Assembly (NCBI GenBank): GCA_014730055.1
Contig: WJIV01000087.1
Location: 1-11,496, forward strand
Origin: Candidatus Bathyarchaeota archaeon
GTDB taxonomy: Archaea > Thermoproteota > Bathyarchaeia > TCS64
DNA length: 11,496 nucleotides
Direction of reading: 5' to 3'
Of this stretch, positions 1-7,656 are shown piece by piece (position 1 is the stretch's first letter; every line of letters starts with the position of its first letter). Below the pieces are notes generated by a model. That model was not told the origin of the DNA and made no database searches. It saw only the letters and a program-made list of their open reading frames with translations. The position numbers were made by a program, and so were the translations under genes.

Positions 1-325
1 CAAAGAATGGATCCATATCTACTATCAGATCTTTTACTATCGGAAAAAATGATAGAGGTTCGACGGTGATCTCTTTCTCATCAAAGTCTTTTACTAGCTT
101 CTGGCAAGCTAAGCTGGGTGTGCCATTAATATTCATTCCATCGGATCCACATATTCCATGACTACAGCTCCAGCGGTAGCTCAAAGTGGGGTCCTGTTTC
201 CACCTGATCTTGTTCAGACAGTCCAGGAGTCTCTCGTTTGGTTCAGCATCAACATCGAACATTTGATAATAAGGTTCATTGTCAGTTTCCGGGTTGAATC
301 TCATTATCTTAAATTTCAGTCTCAT
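1..325 (-). CDS. sdhB: Succinate dehydrogenase/fumarate reductase iron-sulfur subunit, N-terminal part (cut by window edge)
   Basis: This is the electron-transfer subunit of complex II. It passes electrons from the flavoprotein through [2Fe-2S], [4Fe-4S] and [3Fe-4S] clusters towards quinone. I translated the first 108 codons by hand; the gene runs off the left edge, so only the N-terminal ferredoxin-like domain is present. The plant-type [2Fe-2S] signature is visible as SCSHGICGSDGMNING: C54, C59 and C74 are cysteines, and the third ligand position is Asp62, as in E. coli SdhB. The second half, with the 4Fe and 3Fe clusters, lies outside the window. The start ATG at 325 shares one base with the TAA of the flavoprotein gene (TAATG), and a strong Shine-Dalgarno sequence precedes it, so it is probably translationally coupled. 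An in-frame ATG at 304 is an alternative start. The membrane-anchor subunits would be expected further left but cannot be seen. Confidence 0.93.
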   Translation of the reverse strand, partial: MRLKFKIMRFNPETDNEPYYQMFDVDAEPNERLLDCLNKIRWKQDPTLSYRWSCSHGICGSDGMNINGTPSLACQKLVKDFDEKEITVEPLSFFPIVKDLIVDMDPFF

Positions 326-2022
326 TAGTACTTCCTCTCCTCTGGTTTGAATCTGGTTATAGTAACAGGCTTGTAGTCAATAGATATCTCATCTTTTTGC
401 TTGATTAAGGTGTGTTTTAGCCAGTTTTCATCATCCCTATCTGGGTAGTCGTTTCTGTAGTGAGCACCCCTGCTTTCTATCCTAGCTAGTGCAGAATGGA
501 TAATCACCTCGGCTACTTTAATCAGGTTCCTCAGCTCCAGTTTCTCTTTGAGCTCATAGTTATGGACCTTTTCTTTGTTAGTAAGCCCAATTTTTCCGTA
601 ACTCTTCCTCAAATCGTTAAGTACCTCAAGAGCTTTTTCCAAGTCTTCTCCGTTTCTGAAAATACTGCATTTTTCCGTCATCAAAGACTGTAGCTCAAAC
701 CTGATCTCATGGATCTTTTCTTCCCCACTCTCCTCTATATGCTCTTTTAAGAGAGCAGGAGCCTCGGGCTTCTCTGACCATTCTACCTGTTTAATGTAAT
801 TTGAAACCGATTTACCTGTTCTTTTACCAAAAACCACTAGATCAATTAGACTATTGCATCCAAGCCTGTTTGAGCCGTGTACACTGACACAGGCACTCTC
901 TCCCACAGCATAAAGCCCTTTTAGGGGTTCTTCGTCGATAACTCTTCCATTTTCATCAGTTGGTATACCTCCCATTACATAGTGACAAGTCGGAGCAACC
1001 GGGATAAATTCCTGAGTTGGATCTATCCCCAGGAAATTCTTGGATAACTCGTTTATCTCAGATAGATTTTCCTTTATGATATTTGGATCGAGATGAGTTA
1101 AATCTAGGTGTACATAATCCTCACCTTCTATACCCCTCCCTTCCTGGATCTCGGTTAGTATTGCCCTTGATACAAGATCCCTGGGTGCCAGGTCCTTTAT
1201 CTTGGGGGCATATTTCTCCATAAACCGCTCCCCATCTTTGTTTCTCAGTACTCCCCCTTGACCCCTTGCGGCTTCTGTAACGAGAACACCCAAGCCATAA
1301 AACCCAGTGGGATGAAACTGGATGAATTCCATATCCATCAATGGGACTCCGGCATCTATTGCAAGGGCAAAGCCATCGCCGGTTGCGACTGCTCCGTTAC
1401 TGGTTGTCTTGTAAACTCGCCCGAGGCCCCCAGTCGCAATTACCAGTGCTTTAGTATGGAAAGTTGTCGGCTCCCCAGTAGCAATATTGTAGCAGGCTAC
1501 GCCATTGAATACATCATCTTTTCTCAGGAGCTTTAAGGCGAAATACTCGTGATATATCTGAACCCCTTCAGCCAGACAATGGTCATAGATCGTATTCATG
1601 ATGACCCTGCCAGTCCTGTCGGCAGCGTAGCATGCCCTTTTAACTGGCTCTTTCCCGTAATTTTTTGTATGCCCCCCAAAGCGTCTCTGAGCAATAAGTC
1701 CATCTTCATTTCTGCTGAAAGGTGTTCCCATTCTATCGAGGGCTATAAGTGCTTCGGGGGCCTCTCTACATAGTACCTCAACCCTGTCCTGATCGGCCAG
1801 GTAGTCACTTCCTTTGACAGTGTCGAACATATGCCACTTCCAATTGTCGGGCTCCTCATTTCCTAGGGCTGCGGCAATTCCCCCTTGGGCAGCGCCACTG
1901 TGACTTCTCACAGCATGAACTTTACTTATAACCCCTACGTCGCAGGTCTTGCTTGCCTCCAGGGCGGTCATTAGGCCAGAGATACCTGCACCAATTATGA
2001 TAACGTCATGTTTCTTGATCAT
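325..2022 (-). CDS. sdhA: Succinate dehydrogenase/fumarate reductase flavoprotein subunit
   Basis: Catalytic subunit of complex II that interconverts succinate and fumarate using covalently bound FAD. The 565 residues are the usual family length. Visible features in order: an N-terminal Rossmann FAD loop GAGISG (11-16); the [10 protein letters not shown] segment with His41, the expected 8-alpha-histidyl-FAD attachment site; HPTG with substrate-binding His237; the PRD segment with Arg281, equivalent to the catalytic proton-shuttle arginine; HYVMGG with His347; and GSNRLG with Arg386, which binds the substrate carboxylate. The C-terminal tail carries [16 protein letters not shown], typical of SdhA. 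All key residues are intact. The gene starts 17 bases inside the end of the upstream lyase gene and overlaps sdhB by one base, so the three form one operon. Sequence alone does not decide between the oxidising (SDH) and reducing (fumarate reductase) direction. The RSHS and tail motifs read closest to SdhA. Confidence 0.96.
   Translation of the reverse strand: MIKKHDVIIIGAGISGLMTALEASKTCDVGVISKVHAVRSHSGAAQGGIAAALGNEEPDNWKWHMFDTVKGSDYLADQDRVEVLCREAPEALIALDRMGTPFSRNEDGLIAQRRFGGHTKNYGKEPVKRACYAADRTGRVIMNTIYDHCLAEGVQIYHEYFALKLLRKDDVFNGVACYNIATGEPTTFHTKALVIATGGLGRVYKTTSNGAVATGDGFALAIDAGVPLMDMEFIQFHPTGFYGLGVLVTEAARGQGGVLRNKDGERFMEKYAPKIKDLAPRDLVSRAILTEIQEGRGIEGEDYVHLDLTHLDPNIIKENLSEINELSKNFLGIDPTQEFIPVAPTCHYVMGGIPTDENGRVIDEEPLKGLYAVGESACVSVHGSNRLGCNSLIDLVVFGKRTGKSVSNYIKQVEWSEKPEAPALLKEHIEESGEEKIHEIRFELQSLMTEKCSIFRNGEDLEKALEVLNDLRKSYGKIGLTNKEKVHNYELKEKLELRNLIKVAEVIIHSALARIESRGAHYRNDYPDRDDENWLKHTLIKQKDEISIDYKPVTITRFKPEERKY
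334..340 (-). promoter_or_regulatory. Shine-Dalgarno sequence for sdhB
   Basis: On the minus strand GGAGAGG lies 8 bases before the ATG at 325, inside the last codons of sdhA. It supports 325 rather than 304 as the start and fits re-initiation by ribosomes finishing sdhA. Confidence 0.65.
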
Positions 2023-3439
2023 TTTCTCTCTTCCTCATTATCTCTTCTATAATCACCAGATTGGGTTCTGTGGCATTCTCCAAAATCATATCCATTTCAT
2101 CTTCCGTGACTAAACCTTTGCTGATCGCTAACTCGCTAACAGGTACATCTGAATCCATTGCCTCCTCTGAGAGCTTGGCAGCTTTCTCATACCCGATTAT
2201 TGGACTTAACAATGTGGATATTGCATTACTATGATTGAAGTAATGCTCAGTTACCTTTTCGTTTACCTCAATATCTTTTATACATAAATCATTAAGAATT
2301 CGGACGGCCTCTTTCAACCTCTCCAACGAGTTAAGGAGGTTGAAGGCGATAACAGGTGTATATACATTAAGATCCATTGCTCCTGATCTCACAGCGTGCT
2401 CAATAGTAGTTCTACTTCCCAAGATCTGAAAGCAAACCATATTAACGGACTCTAGGATGCTCGGATTAACCTTCCCAGGCATAATACTTGATCCCGGTTC
2501 AACAGGAGGCAATTTGATCTCCTTTAACCCAGTCTTGGGACCACTGCTTAGAATCATTAGATCATTATTTATTTTAACTAGGTCTAAGGATAACGACGCA
2601 ACTGCGTCAATTAGATCCTGAAAGTCACTCATAAACTGCGTTTTTTCAATAAAATCTTCCGCTAATGATAGGTCAAAACCTGTAAACTCGACGAGTCTTT
2701 CTATTATTAGACTGGAGAAATCTGGATGAGTATTCAATCCAGTTCCAACTGCTGTGCCTCCGAGAAATATCCTATGTATATGCTCATTGGATTCTTTAAT
2801 TCGTCTTATTGCTCTACTAACAGTTGAAGCATAAGCACCCATTTCCTGGCCTAGAGTGATGGGAACTGCATCTCTAAGATGAGTTCTCCCACTTTTCCTA
2901 ATACTTCTAAATTCCATGCTTTTCTTTGAAAAGGTTCTCTCGAGAGCATCTAGTTTTGATAAGAGCTCAAATACTAGTTCTATGGATGTTAATCGTATAG
3001 TGTTTGGAATGACGTCATTGCTGCTCTGCATCATATTCACATGATTATTTGGATGAACCGGTGAATATTCTCCGAGAGGCTCCCCCAATATTTCATTTGC
3101 TCTATTTGCCAGTACCTCATTCATATTCATATTCCAAGGAGTACCCGCCCCAGCTTGAAAGACATCGAGGGGAAACTGATCAGATAGTTTTCCTTCTATC
3201 ACCTCATCGGCAGCTTTCTTTATAGCAAGAGCATGAGACTCTTCAATGAAATCAAGCTTAAGGTTAGTCTCATTAGCTGCCTTCTTCACGGTCGCCAACA
3301 TTTTTATGAATTTTGGATGTATCCTCACATTTGATATACTAAAATTTTCTAAAGCTCTTTGAGTGAAAATTCCAAAGTAGGAGCCTCTGGGTATTTTTTT
3401 CTTGCCTAGAGCATCCTCCTCAGTTCGATATGAGGGCAT
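2006..3439 (-). CDS. Aspartate ammonia-lyase / class II fumarate hydratase family lyase
   Basis: Cytoplasmic, normally homotetrameric lyase that forms fumarate from aspartate (aspartase) or interconverts malate and fumarate (fumarase C). The family signature [11 protein letters not shown] is at 316-326, including the mobile SS-loop with the catalytic serine around 317. Other active-site elements are GAGT (T100), QSSND (139-141), RTHLRD (T186, H187), K323 and N325. The length of 477 residues is normal. Subfamily evidence is mixed. The N-terminal block ([16 protein letters not shown]), LSSGPKTGL and the C-terminal LNVYTPV region read like aspartase. [20 protein letters not shown] and the THL histidine are shared with FumC. 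I lean slightly to aspartase. It leads the operon with sdhA and sdhB, and both possible reactions share fumarate with that complex. A TATA-like element about 24 bases before the ATG suggests a leaderless mRNA. Confidence 0.9.
   Translation of the reverse strand: MPSYRTEEDALGKKKIPRGSYFGIFTQRALENFSISNVRIHPKFIKMLATVKKAANETNLKLDFIEESHALAIKKAADEVIEGKLSDQFPLDVFQAGAGTPWNMNMNEVLANRANEILGEPLGEYSPVHPNNHVNMMQSSNDVIPNTIRLTSIELVFELLSKLDALERTFSKKSMEFRSIRKSGRTHLRDAVPITLGQEMGAYASTVSRAIRRIKESNEHIHRIFLGGTAVGTGLNTHPDFSSLIIERLVEFTGFDLSLAEDFIEKTQFMSDFQDLIDAVASLSLDLVKINNDLMILSSGPKTGLKEIKLPPVEPGSSIMPGKVNPSILESVNMVCFQILGSRTTIEHAVRSGAMDLNVYTPVIAFNLLNSLERLKEAVRILNDLCIKDIEVNEKVTEHYFNHSNAISTLLSPIIGYEKAAKLSEEAMDSDVPVSELAISKGLVTEDEMDMILENATEPNLVIIEEIMRKRENDQET
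2026..2036 (-). promoter_or_regulatory. Shine-Dalgarno sequence for sdhA
   Basis: The minus strand reads GAGGAAGAGAG, with the GAGG core 10 bases before the ATG at 2022. It lies within the end of the upstream lyase gene and supports the chosen sdhA start despite the 17-base overlap. Confidence 0.6.
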
Positions 3440-3457
3440 ATGAGTCCATGTGATGAG

Positions 3458-3468
3458 AATATATTAAA
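3458..3468 (-). promoter_or_regulatory. TATA box of the lyase-sdhA-sdhB operon
   Basis: The minus strand reads TTTAATATATT, centred about 24 bases before the ATG at 3439. Archaeal TATA boxes lie about 25-27 bases before the transcription start, so the transcript would begin at or next to the ATG. No Shine-Dalgarno sequence precedes this start, which fits a leaderless message. Confidence 0.6.
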
Positions 3469-3499
3469 CCTTAACAATAACAGAAATGCAAATAATATT

Positions 3500-4432
3500 T
3501 TAACAATCTAAATTAATCAAACTCTCAAGTTCCTTGTACCGCTTCCTCAATGTTACTGCAGAAATCTCTGAAACCTCAGCGACCTCTCTCTGAACAATCT
3601 TTTCATCATCTAAAAGACAAGCCATGTAAAGTGCAGCGGCTGCCATTCCCTTCGGATTCTTACCCACATGGACATTCTTCTCTCTAGCAAGCCGTAATAT
3701 ATTAGCTGAGTGTCTCTCCACATTGGAGTTAACCTTTAATTTTGCAGCAAAGCTAGAAAGATATTTCATTGGAGTATCGATGGGCATCTCCATATTCAGT
3801 TCGCGTATCATTAGCCTATAATGCCTAGAAATGCTCTGAATATCACATGTACTGGCATCCGAGATTGATCTAAGGCTCCTAGGTAGGTTCTCAAGCCTAC
3901 ATGCAGCGTACAAGCATGCAGAAATAAACGCGTCTATACTTCTCCCTCTTACAAGATCAGCTTTCAATACCTTACGATAAATAACAGCGGCGCGTTCTTT
4001 TATGTTATTAGGCATATGAAGAATCGAGCAGATCCTATCCAGTTCTGAGAAGGCTATTGAGAGATTTCTTCTCCATGAATCAGTTATCTTACTCCTGTTA
4101 TTAAATTTATTAAGTCTAAGATAGGTAATTCTTCTTTCCTTGTCAAGAATTTTACCATATGCATCTTTGTTACCAGAGAGGACCGTTGAAAATCCCTTAT
4201 CGAAGATCGAGTACTTCATCCCAAGCACAGTTCTCTCTCTTTTGTTAATCTCACTTGCATCGTAGGCACGCCATTCAGGGCCTACATCAATCTCTTGATT
4301 ATTTAGTACGAGACCACATTCTCTACAAACAATCTCTCCTGTCTCAATATCTTTAATTCGTGAGTTACCATTGCATTGAGGGCAGGAATCCTTCTCGGCC
4401 ATTACTGGCTCCATTAACGAATTTACAACCAT
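3500..4432 (-). CDS. tfb: Transcription initiation factor TFB (archaeal TFIIB)
   Basis: General transcription factor that bridges TBP bound at the TATA box and RNA polymerase. The 310-residue length is normal. The N-terminal zinc ribbon has Cys17, Cys20, Cys36 and Cys39 in CPQC and CREC. It is followed by GPEWRAY (51-57) and the B-reader/B-finger segment FDKGFSTVL (77-85). Two cyclin-like repeats follow, at roughly 110-200 and 210-305; the second contains GKNPKGMAAAALYMAC and a C-terminal helix-turn-helix with SAVTLRKRY. The annotated start is 4432, preceded by a purine-rich GGAAGGAA. In-frame ATGs at 4414 and 4402 are alternatives, and the last would leave the more usual short tail before CPQC. 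Many archaea carry several TFB paralogues, and I cannot tell whether this is the main one. It seems to be transcribed on its own between the HerA gene and the sdh operon. Confidence 0.96.
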   Translation of the reverse strand: MVVNSLMEPVMAEKDSCPQCNGNSRIKDIETGEIVCRECGLVLNNQEIDVGPEWRAYDASEINKRERTVLGMKYSIFDKGFSTVLSGNKDAYGKILDKERRITYLRLNKFNNRSKITDSWRRNLSIAFSELDRICSILHMPNNIKERAAVIYRKVLKADLVRGRSIDAFISACLYAACRLENLPRSLRSISDASTCDIQSISRHYRLMIRELNMEMPIDTPMKYLSSFAAKLKVNSNVERHSANILRLAREKNVHVGKNPKGMAAAALYMACLLDDEKIVQREVAEVSEISAVTLRKRYKELESLINLDC

Positions 4433-4721
4433 TTCCTTCCACTTATTTCAAGGATAGTAGTTTTATTTTGTAGAAAATAAACTACAGTCCAACCTTAATT
4501 ATAAAAACCCATATAGAGTATATGAATTGTATGTATATGTATAAACAACTATAAATCTATGATGCATAATAGTGATCATATAAAACATATCAAATTATTG
4601 AATATTATAAAGAAATAATAAAAATTCATATTAATATATTTGCATCATCTTGAATTAGAATATAATATAAAATAATCACTTCTAATCTTTTTATATTTTT
4701 TAAGGGGAGGAGTCTAAGGGA
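4433..4721 (-). other. 289-base AT-rich gap between the HerA and TFB genes
   Basis: This is the longest stretch without a gene. It is very AT-rich, with many TATA-like and T/A runs, so individual calls are weak. AAAATAAAA (about 4461-4469, minus strand) is about 33 bases before the TFB start and could be its TATA box. A T-rich stretch on the minus strand around 4605-4625 could end HerA transcription. I found no convincing tRNA, structured RNA or coding region. An 8-base inverted pair (4559-4566 and 4641-4648) is no better than chance. Confidence 0.5.
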
Positions 4722-6221
4722 TCATAATGTATCTCTAATTTTCTTCACGTAGTCATCGAAGTATGGGATCTTAATCGGTACTGCGAACTTGGTAAAAATG
4801 CTTGTGACTATAGCTTCACCCAGGTCAAGACTTGAAATTGTGTGTTCCTCTGTGGATAAATCCTGGCTACTGCTCTCAATGATCGTGACGCGCTCAGATT
4901 CCATCTCGTTTCCGAGAATTATCTTGGTACTCATATTAGTCAATATGCTCTTTGGAATGATACTTGTTAATTGAGTAATAGCAAGAAGCCCCATCTTGAA
5001 CTTTCTTCCTTCTCTCGCTATTAAACTGTAAATATTTCTTCCCTTCTGATCTAGTGTCTGATTACTGAGGGTCCTTGGGGCCTCTTCTAGGACGATTGTA
5101 ATTATTGGAAGGGAGGAGATCTTGCCTTCAGCTTTAGCACATAGATACTCGTCATATAACGAATGCGCTATAATGCTACCAATTAGAAGCTCTGCCTCAT
5201 CAGTCAGCCTTATAGTATCTAGAATTACCATTTTGCCAGATTTCAGGTAAGATATAAGATCAGCAATAGTATGATCTCCTCTTTCCTGGCTGAAAACTTG
5301 GCTATGACAGTGAATCTTACCTTTTGGACCCATATATATGCCTAGGAAGTTCTCAAATTTTCGCTTAATTGTTGTAATTTGGCCTCTTTCAAGCCCTTCG
5401 AGTTCTGTTCCTTCAATGATTTTCTCTACCCAGCTCTCACCATAATGATTATAGTACTGATTAACAATATCCGTTTGTTTCTCTGACAAATATACAATTC
5501 CTTCGATATGTTCAGGGACAATGGATTCAAGATTAATAACTAACTCGTGCTCATCCTTTGGTGAAGGAGAATAATAAACAAGTCTTTCATCAGCTCTAGG
5601 GTGGTCCTTTAACCCAACATTATGTCGACCATAATATTCATCATGAGGATCTAGAACCAGTGTACCATAGTCATTAGGAGATTGATCAAGAATACTCCAG
5701 AGAATAATTTTTACCAGATTGCTTTTTCCTCTTCCTGTCATTGCTGGAATGAGTATATGGTAAGGTAAGACAGTTTTAGCGTCAAGATATACTTCTACGT
5801 CTAGAGTCTTTGAACCACTCCTCACGTTTCCTAAGAATAGAGGATTGTCAGGTTTTGTTAGAAATCTGAGGTCTTCCACATTAACACTTCTTACAGGAGC
5901 AAATGAAGGGGGTAACACCTTTGGCGTTGAAAGATTCCCGTCTGGATCTATCTCAGCAATTGACCTTGCAAAAGCAATTGTATACTCTTTTCCATGCAAG
6001 TATTCGGTATCTATTTTAGCTCCCTCAAGACCCATACCCGCAAGAAATTCACGGGAATCTGTAGCAATCTGGCTACCCGTTCTCAGATCATAAACTTGTA
6101 AAAGAAGCTTGTTCTCTCCATCCTCTACGATAAGCAATTCACCCAGCTCAAGTTTGACACCAGCCTTCTCCCTAATCTCAATTGAGCTAACCTCACCACC
6201 AACAACTAAACCGAGTTCCAT
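4722..6221 (-). CDS. herA: HerA-like hexameric DNA-translocating ATPase
   Basis: Member of the HerA/FtsK superfamily. In archaea HerA works with the nuclease NurA, alongside Mre11-Rad50, to resect DNA ends in recombinational repair. The 499 residues match archaeal HerA. An N-terminal HAS-type beta-barrel domain covers about residues 1-100. The Walker A motif is AMTGRGKS (160-167). The LVLDPHDEYYG segment (188-198) matches the family's D-x-H-x-E-Y block. The Walker B strand with acidic pair is IVLEEAP (376-382), then comes AREGRKFKMGLL (402-413), a polar sensor region with Gln417 (AITQ), and the SSLDLGEA C-terminal block. Where most HerA proteins have Q-R-P after that strand, this one has Q-L-T, so one conserved arginine is missing. 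No NurA, Mre11 or Rad50 gene lies in the window. It may be a HerA paralogue rather than the repair enzyme. A TATA-like element and a short 88-base gap precede it. Confidence 0.85.
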   Translation of the reverse strand: MELGLVVGGEVSSIEIREKAGVKLELGELLIVEDGENKLLLQVYDLRTGSQIATDSREFLAGMGLEGAKIDTEYLHGKEYTIAFARSIAEIDPDGNLSTPKVLPPSFAPVRSVNVEDLRFLTKPDNPLFLGNVRSGSKTLDVEVYLDAKTVLPYHILIPAMTGRGKSNLVKIILWSILDQSPNDYGTLVLDPHDEYYGRHNVGLKDHPRADERLVYYSPSPKDEHELVINLESIVPEHIEGIVYLSEKQTDIVNQYYNHYGESWVEKIIEGTELEGLERGQITTIKRKFENFLGIYMGPKGKIHCHSQVFSQERGDHTIADLISYLKSGKMVILDTIRLTDEAELLIGSIIAHSLYDEYLCAKAEGKISSLPIITIVLEEAPRTLSNQTLDQKGRNIYSLIAREGRKFKMGLLAITQLTSIIPKSILTNMSTKIILGNEMESERVTIIESSSQDLSTEEHTISSLDLGEAIVTSIFTKFAVPIKIPYFDDYVKKIRDTL

Positions 6222-6248
6222 GTAACCATTAAAAAAATTGAATCAACG

Positions 6249-6258
6249 CATTTAAACT
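6249..6258 (-). promoter_or_regulatory. Candidate TATA box for the HerA gene
   Basis: AGTTTAAATG on the minus strand is centred about 33 bases before the ATG at 6221, implying a leader of only a few bases. It resembles the element before the first NCS2 gene at 7613-7626 (CTAGTTTAAATAAT). A second TATA-like stretch at about 6264-6275 (GTATAATA) would give a leader of about 23 bases, so the choice is uncertain. Confidence 0.4.
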
Positions 6259-6287
6259 AAATTCGGTATTATACATATTGCCAAAGT

Positions 6288-6293
6288 AAAAAA
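6288..6293 (-). terminator. T-tract after NCS2 permease A
   Basis: On the minus strand a run of six T lies about 17 bases after the TAA at 6310, in an AT-rich context with no clear hairpin. Archaeal RNA polymerase commonly stops at such T-runs. It would separate the transport cassette from the HerA gene. Confidence 0.4.
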
Positions 6294-6309
6294 TATTTGA
6301 TTTCACACT

Positions 6310-7593
6310 TTATTTTCTAAAAAATATCTGTTCTAGAGCTATAACTGAAAATATTACAGTTATACTTGGATTACTGAATACCGTTGCAACAAGTCGTGGA
6401 ATATTATCCCAAAAGGTGTCTGGTTGGAGACTCAGTCCTAAGGAAAGGAAGATTGAAAATCCTACAATAAATATCTCCCTTCGAGCAAATTTACTTCTAG
6501 CCCAAATATCTGCTCCAGAACCAATCACTGTTGACGCAATACCTAATAATATTGCACCAGCTACCGGTTCGGGCATGGCAGCCATAAAACCACCCAGAGG
6601 GCCTAAGAAGCCTAGTAAAATGAAGATCGCGGAGCTTATTATTAAGAAACTTCTCGAAGCCACTCTGGTCATTGTTATTACCCCTATACTCTCACTGTAG
6701 GCTACTAATCCGGGGACACCCAGAAAACCAGCTAGAGCAGTCTCAATTATACTGAAAACTATAAATGAGCTCTTTACATCCTTAGGATCTACTTCTCTGT
6801 CTAATACCGCAGCCGAATATCCTTTGAGATTACCATACACGTTTAGAATTGACATTAAGTTTACGATTATCATTGTCACTATTAATCCAAGGGATGGAAA
6901 TTCTAACCCATAAGGTAGTATATTTGGAATCGTAAAAGTAGGAACTTCATTTATTAAGCTCCAATTAAAATGCCCTAGAGCAATAAAAACAGCATATCCT
7001 AATGAGATAATGATCAAGGAAGGCAAAGTGGATATCAACCCTTTGCCTTTTAAAGAGATCATTCCAGCAAACAGAGCCAATATAACACTAAATATCAAAG
7101 GCCATCCGGGTCCCTGAGATATTAGAAGTTTAGCTCCCTGACCTGCTATCGCTAAACCAACCATGAGGACCATTGAACCAGATACAAGATCGCTCCATAT
7201 TCTTGATAGATACTTAACGATCCCAATATAGCTGAAGACGGCTAATAATAGCCCAGCTATTGCTTGGGCAGTGAAAGCTTGGAAAGCGAAACTTTCTCCT
7301 CCTACGCTGAATGCATATAATATTGCCAGAGAAGTAATATCATTAGGACCTGAAACCATAGAAAACCTGTGTCCTAAATATGACTGGATCAAAGTAGATG
7401 AGCCTATCATGAGAACCACAGTTGACATGTAACTGGCAAGTATCTCTCCTTTGAATCCCAAGCCAACACCAACAATAGCATAACCCCAGACTACGCCATA
7501 GAACATCGTTACAATCCATTGTAAACTGTATATTACTATATCCCGAATAGATCTCGGATTCTCATCAAGATCGTATACAAGATCAATTGACAT
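6310..7593 (-). CDS. NCS2 (nucleobase-ascorbate transporter) family permease A
   Basis: Membrane permease of the NCS2/NAT family, which imports uracil, xanthine, uric acid or related rings by proton or sodium symport. Its 427 residues are almost entirely hydrophobic segments, consistent with the family's 14 membrane spans in two inverted repeats. Family landmarks include the N-terminal YDLDENP and SLQW blocks, the TM3 region SGPND, and the TM10 NAT motif YSESIGVITMTR (299-310). In that motif the usual Asn after Glu is Ser302. In TM8, where UraA has a substrate-binding Glu, this protein has Asn251 (SILNVYGN). The C-terminal GPLGGFMAAMPEPVAGA block reads like the gate region. It is about 60% identical to the permease at 8577-9881 by my hand alignment and follows the cysteine amidohydrolase gene. 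Substrate unknown; a nucleobase or related heterocycle is an inference from the family and its neighbours. Confidence 0.9.
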   Translation of the reverse strand: MSIDLVYDLDENPRSIRDIVIYSLQWIVTMFYGVVWGYAIVGVGLGFKGEILASYMSTVVLMIGSSTLIQSYLGHRFSMVSGPNDITSLAILYAFSVGGESFAFQAFTAQAIAGLLLAVFSYIGIVKYLSRIWSDLVSGSMVLMVGLAIAGQGAKLLISQGPGWPLIFSVILALFAGMISLKGKGLISTLPSLIIISLGYAVFIALGHFNWSLINEVPTFTIPNILPYGLEFPSLGLIVTMIIVNLMSILNVYGNLKGYSAAVLDREVDPKDVKSSFIVFSIIETALAGFLGVPGLVAYSESIGVITMTRVASRSFLIISSAIFILLGFLGPLGGFMAAMPEPVAGAILLGIASTVIGSGADIWARSKFARREIFIVGFSIFLSLGLSLQPDTFWDNIPRLVATVFSNPSITVIFSVIALEQIFFRK

Positions 7594-7612
7594 GTTGAAA
7601 AATTTGAAAGAT

Positions 7613-7622
7613 ATTATTTAAA
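7613..7622 (-). promoter_or_regulatory. TATA box of NCS2 permease A
   Basis: TTTAAATAAT on the minus strand is centred about 24 bases before the ATG at 7593, the right place for a leaderless transcript. No Shine-Dalgarno sequence precedes the start. It lies just after the T-tract that follows the amidohydrolase gene, so permease A appears to have its own transcript. Confidence 0.55.
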
Positions 7623-7644
7623 CTAGATTTATCAAGCTTTTTTT

Positions 7645-7652
7645 AAAAAAAA
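7645..7652 (-). terminator. T8 terminator after the cysteine amidohydrolase gene
   Basis: On the minus strand a run of eight T begins five bases after the TAA at 7657. It is followed by seven A, making a nearly symmetric T/A tract (7637-7653). This looks like a simple archaeal T-run terminator. Confidence 0.5.
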
Positions 7653-7656
7653 GAGG

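Noticed and set aside
4559..4648. Inverted repeat ATGATGCA / TGCATCAT with 74 bases between the arms
   Set aside because: An 8-base match is expected by chance in a gap this long and AT-rich, and no further pairing extends the arms.
4701..4738. Plus-strand AAGGGGAGGAG followed by an ATG at 4727, resembling a ribosome binding site and start
   Set aside because: The frame reads ATG TAT CTC and then a stop, and it overlaps the end of the HerA gene; it cannot encode a protein.
7637..7653. Nearly perfect T7A8 palindrome
   Set aside because: As a stand-alone hairpin it is only A-T pairs with no loop; it is better read as the T-run terminator of the amidase gene.
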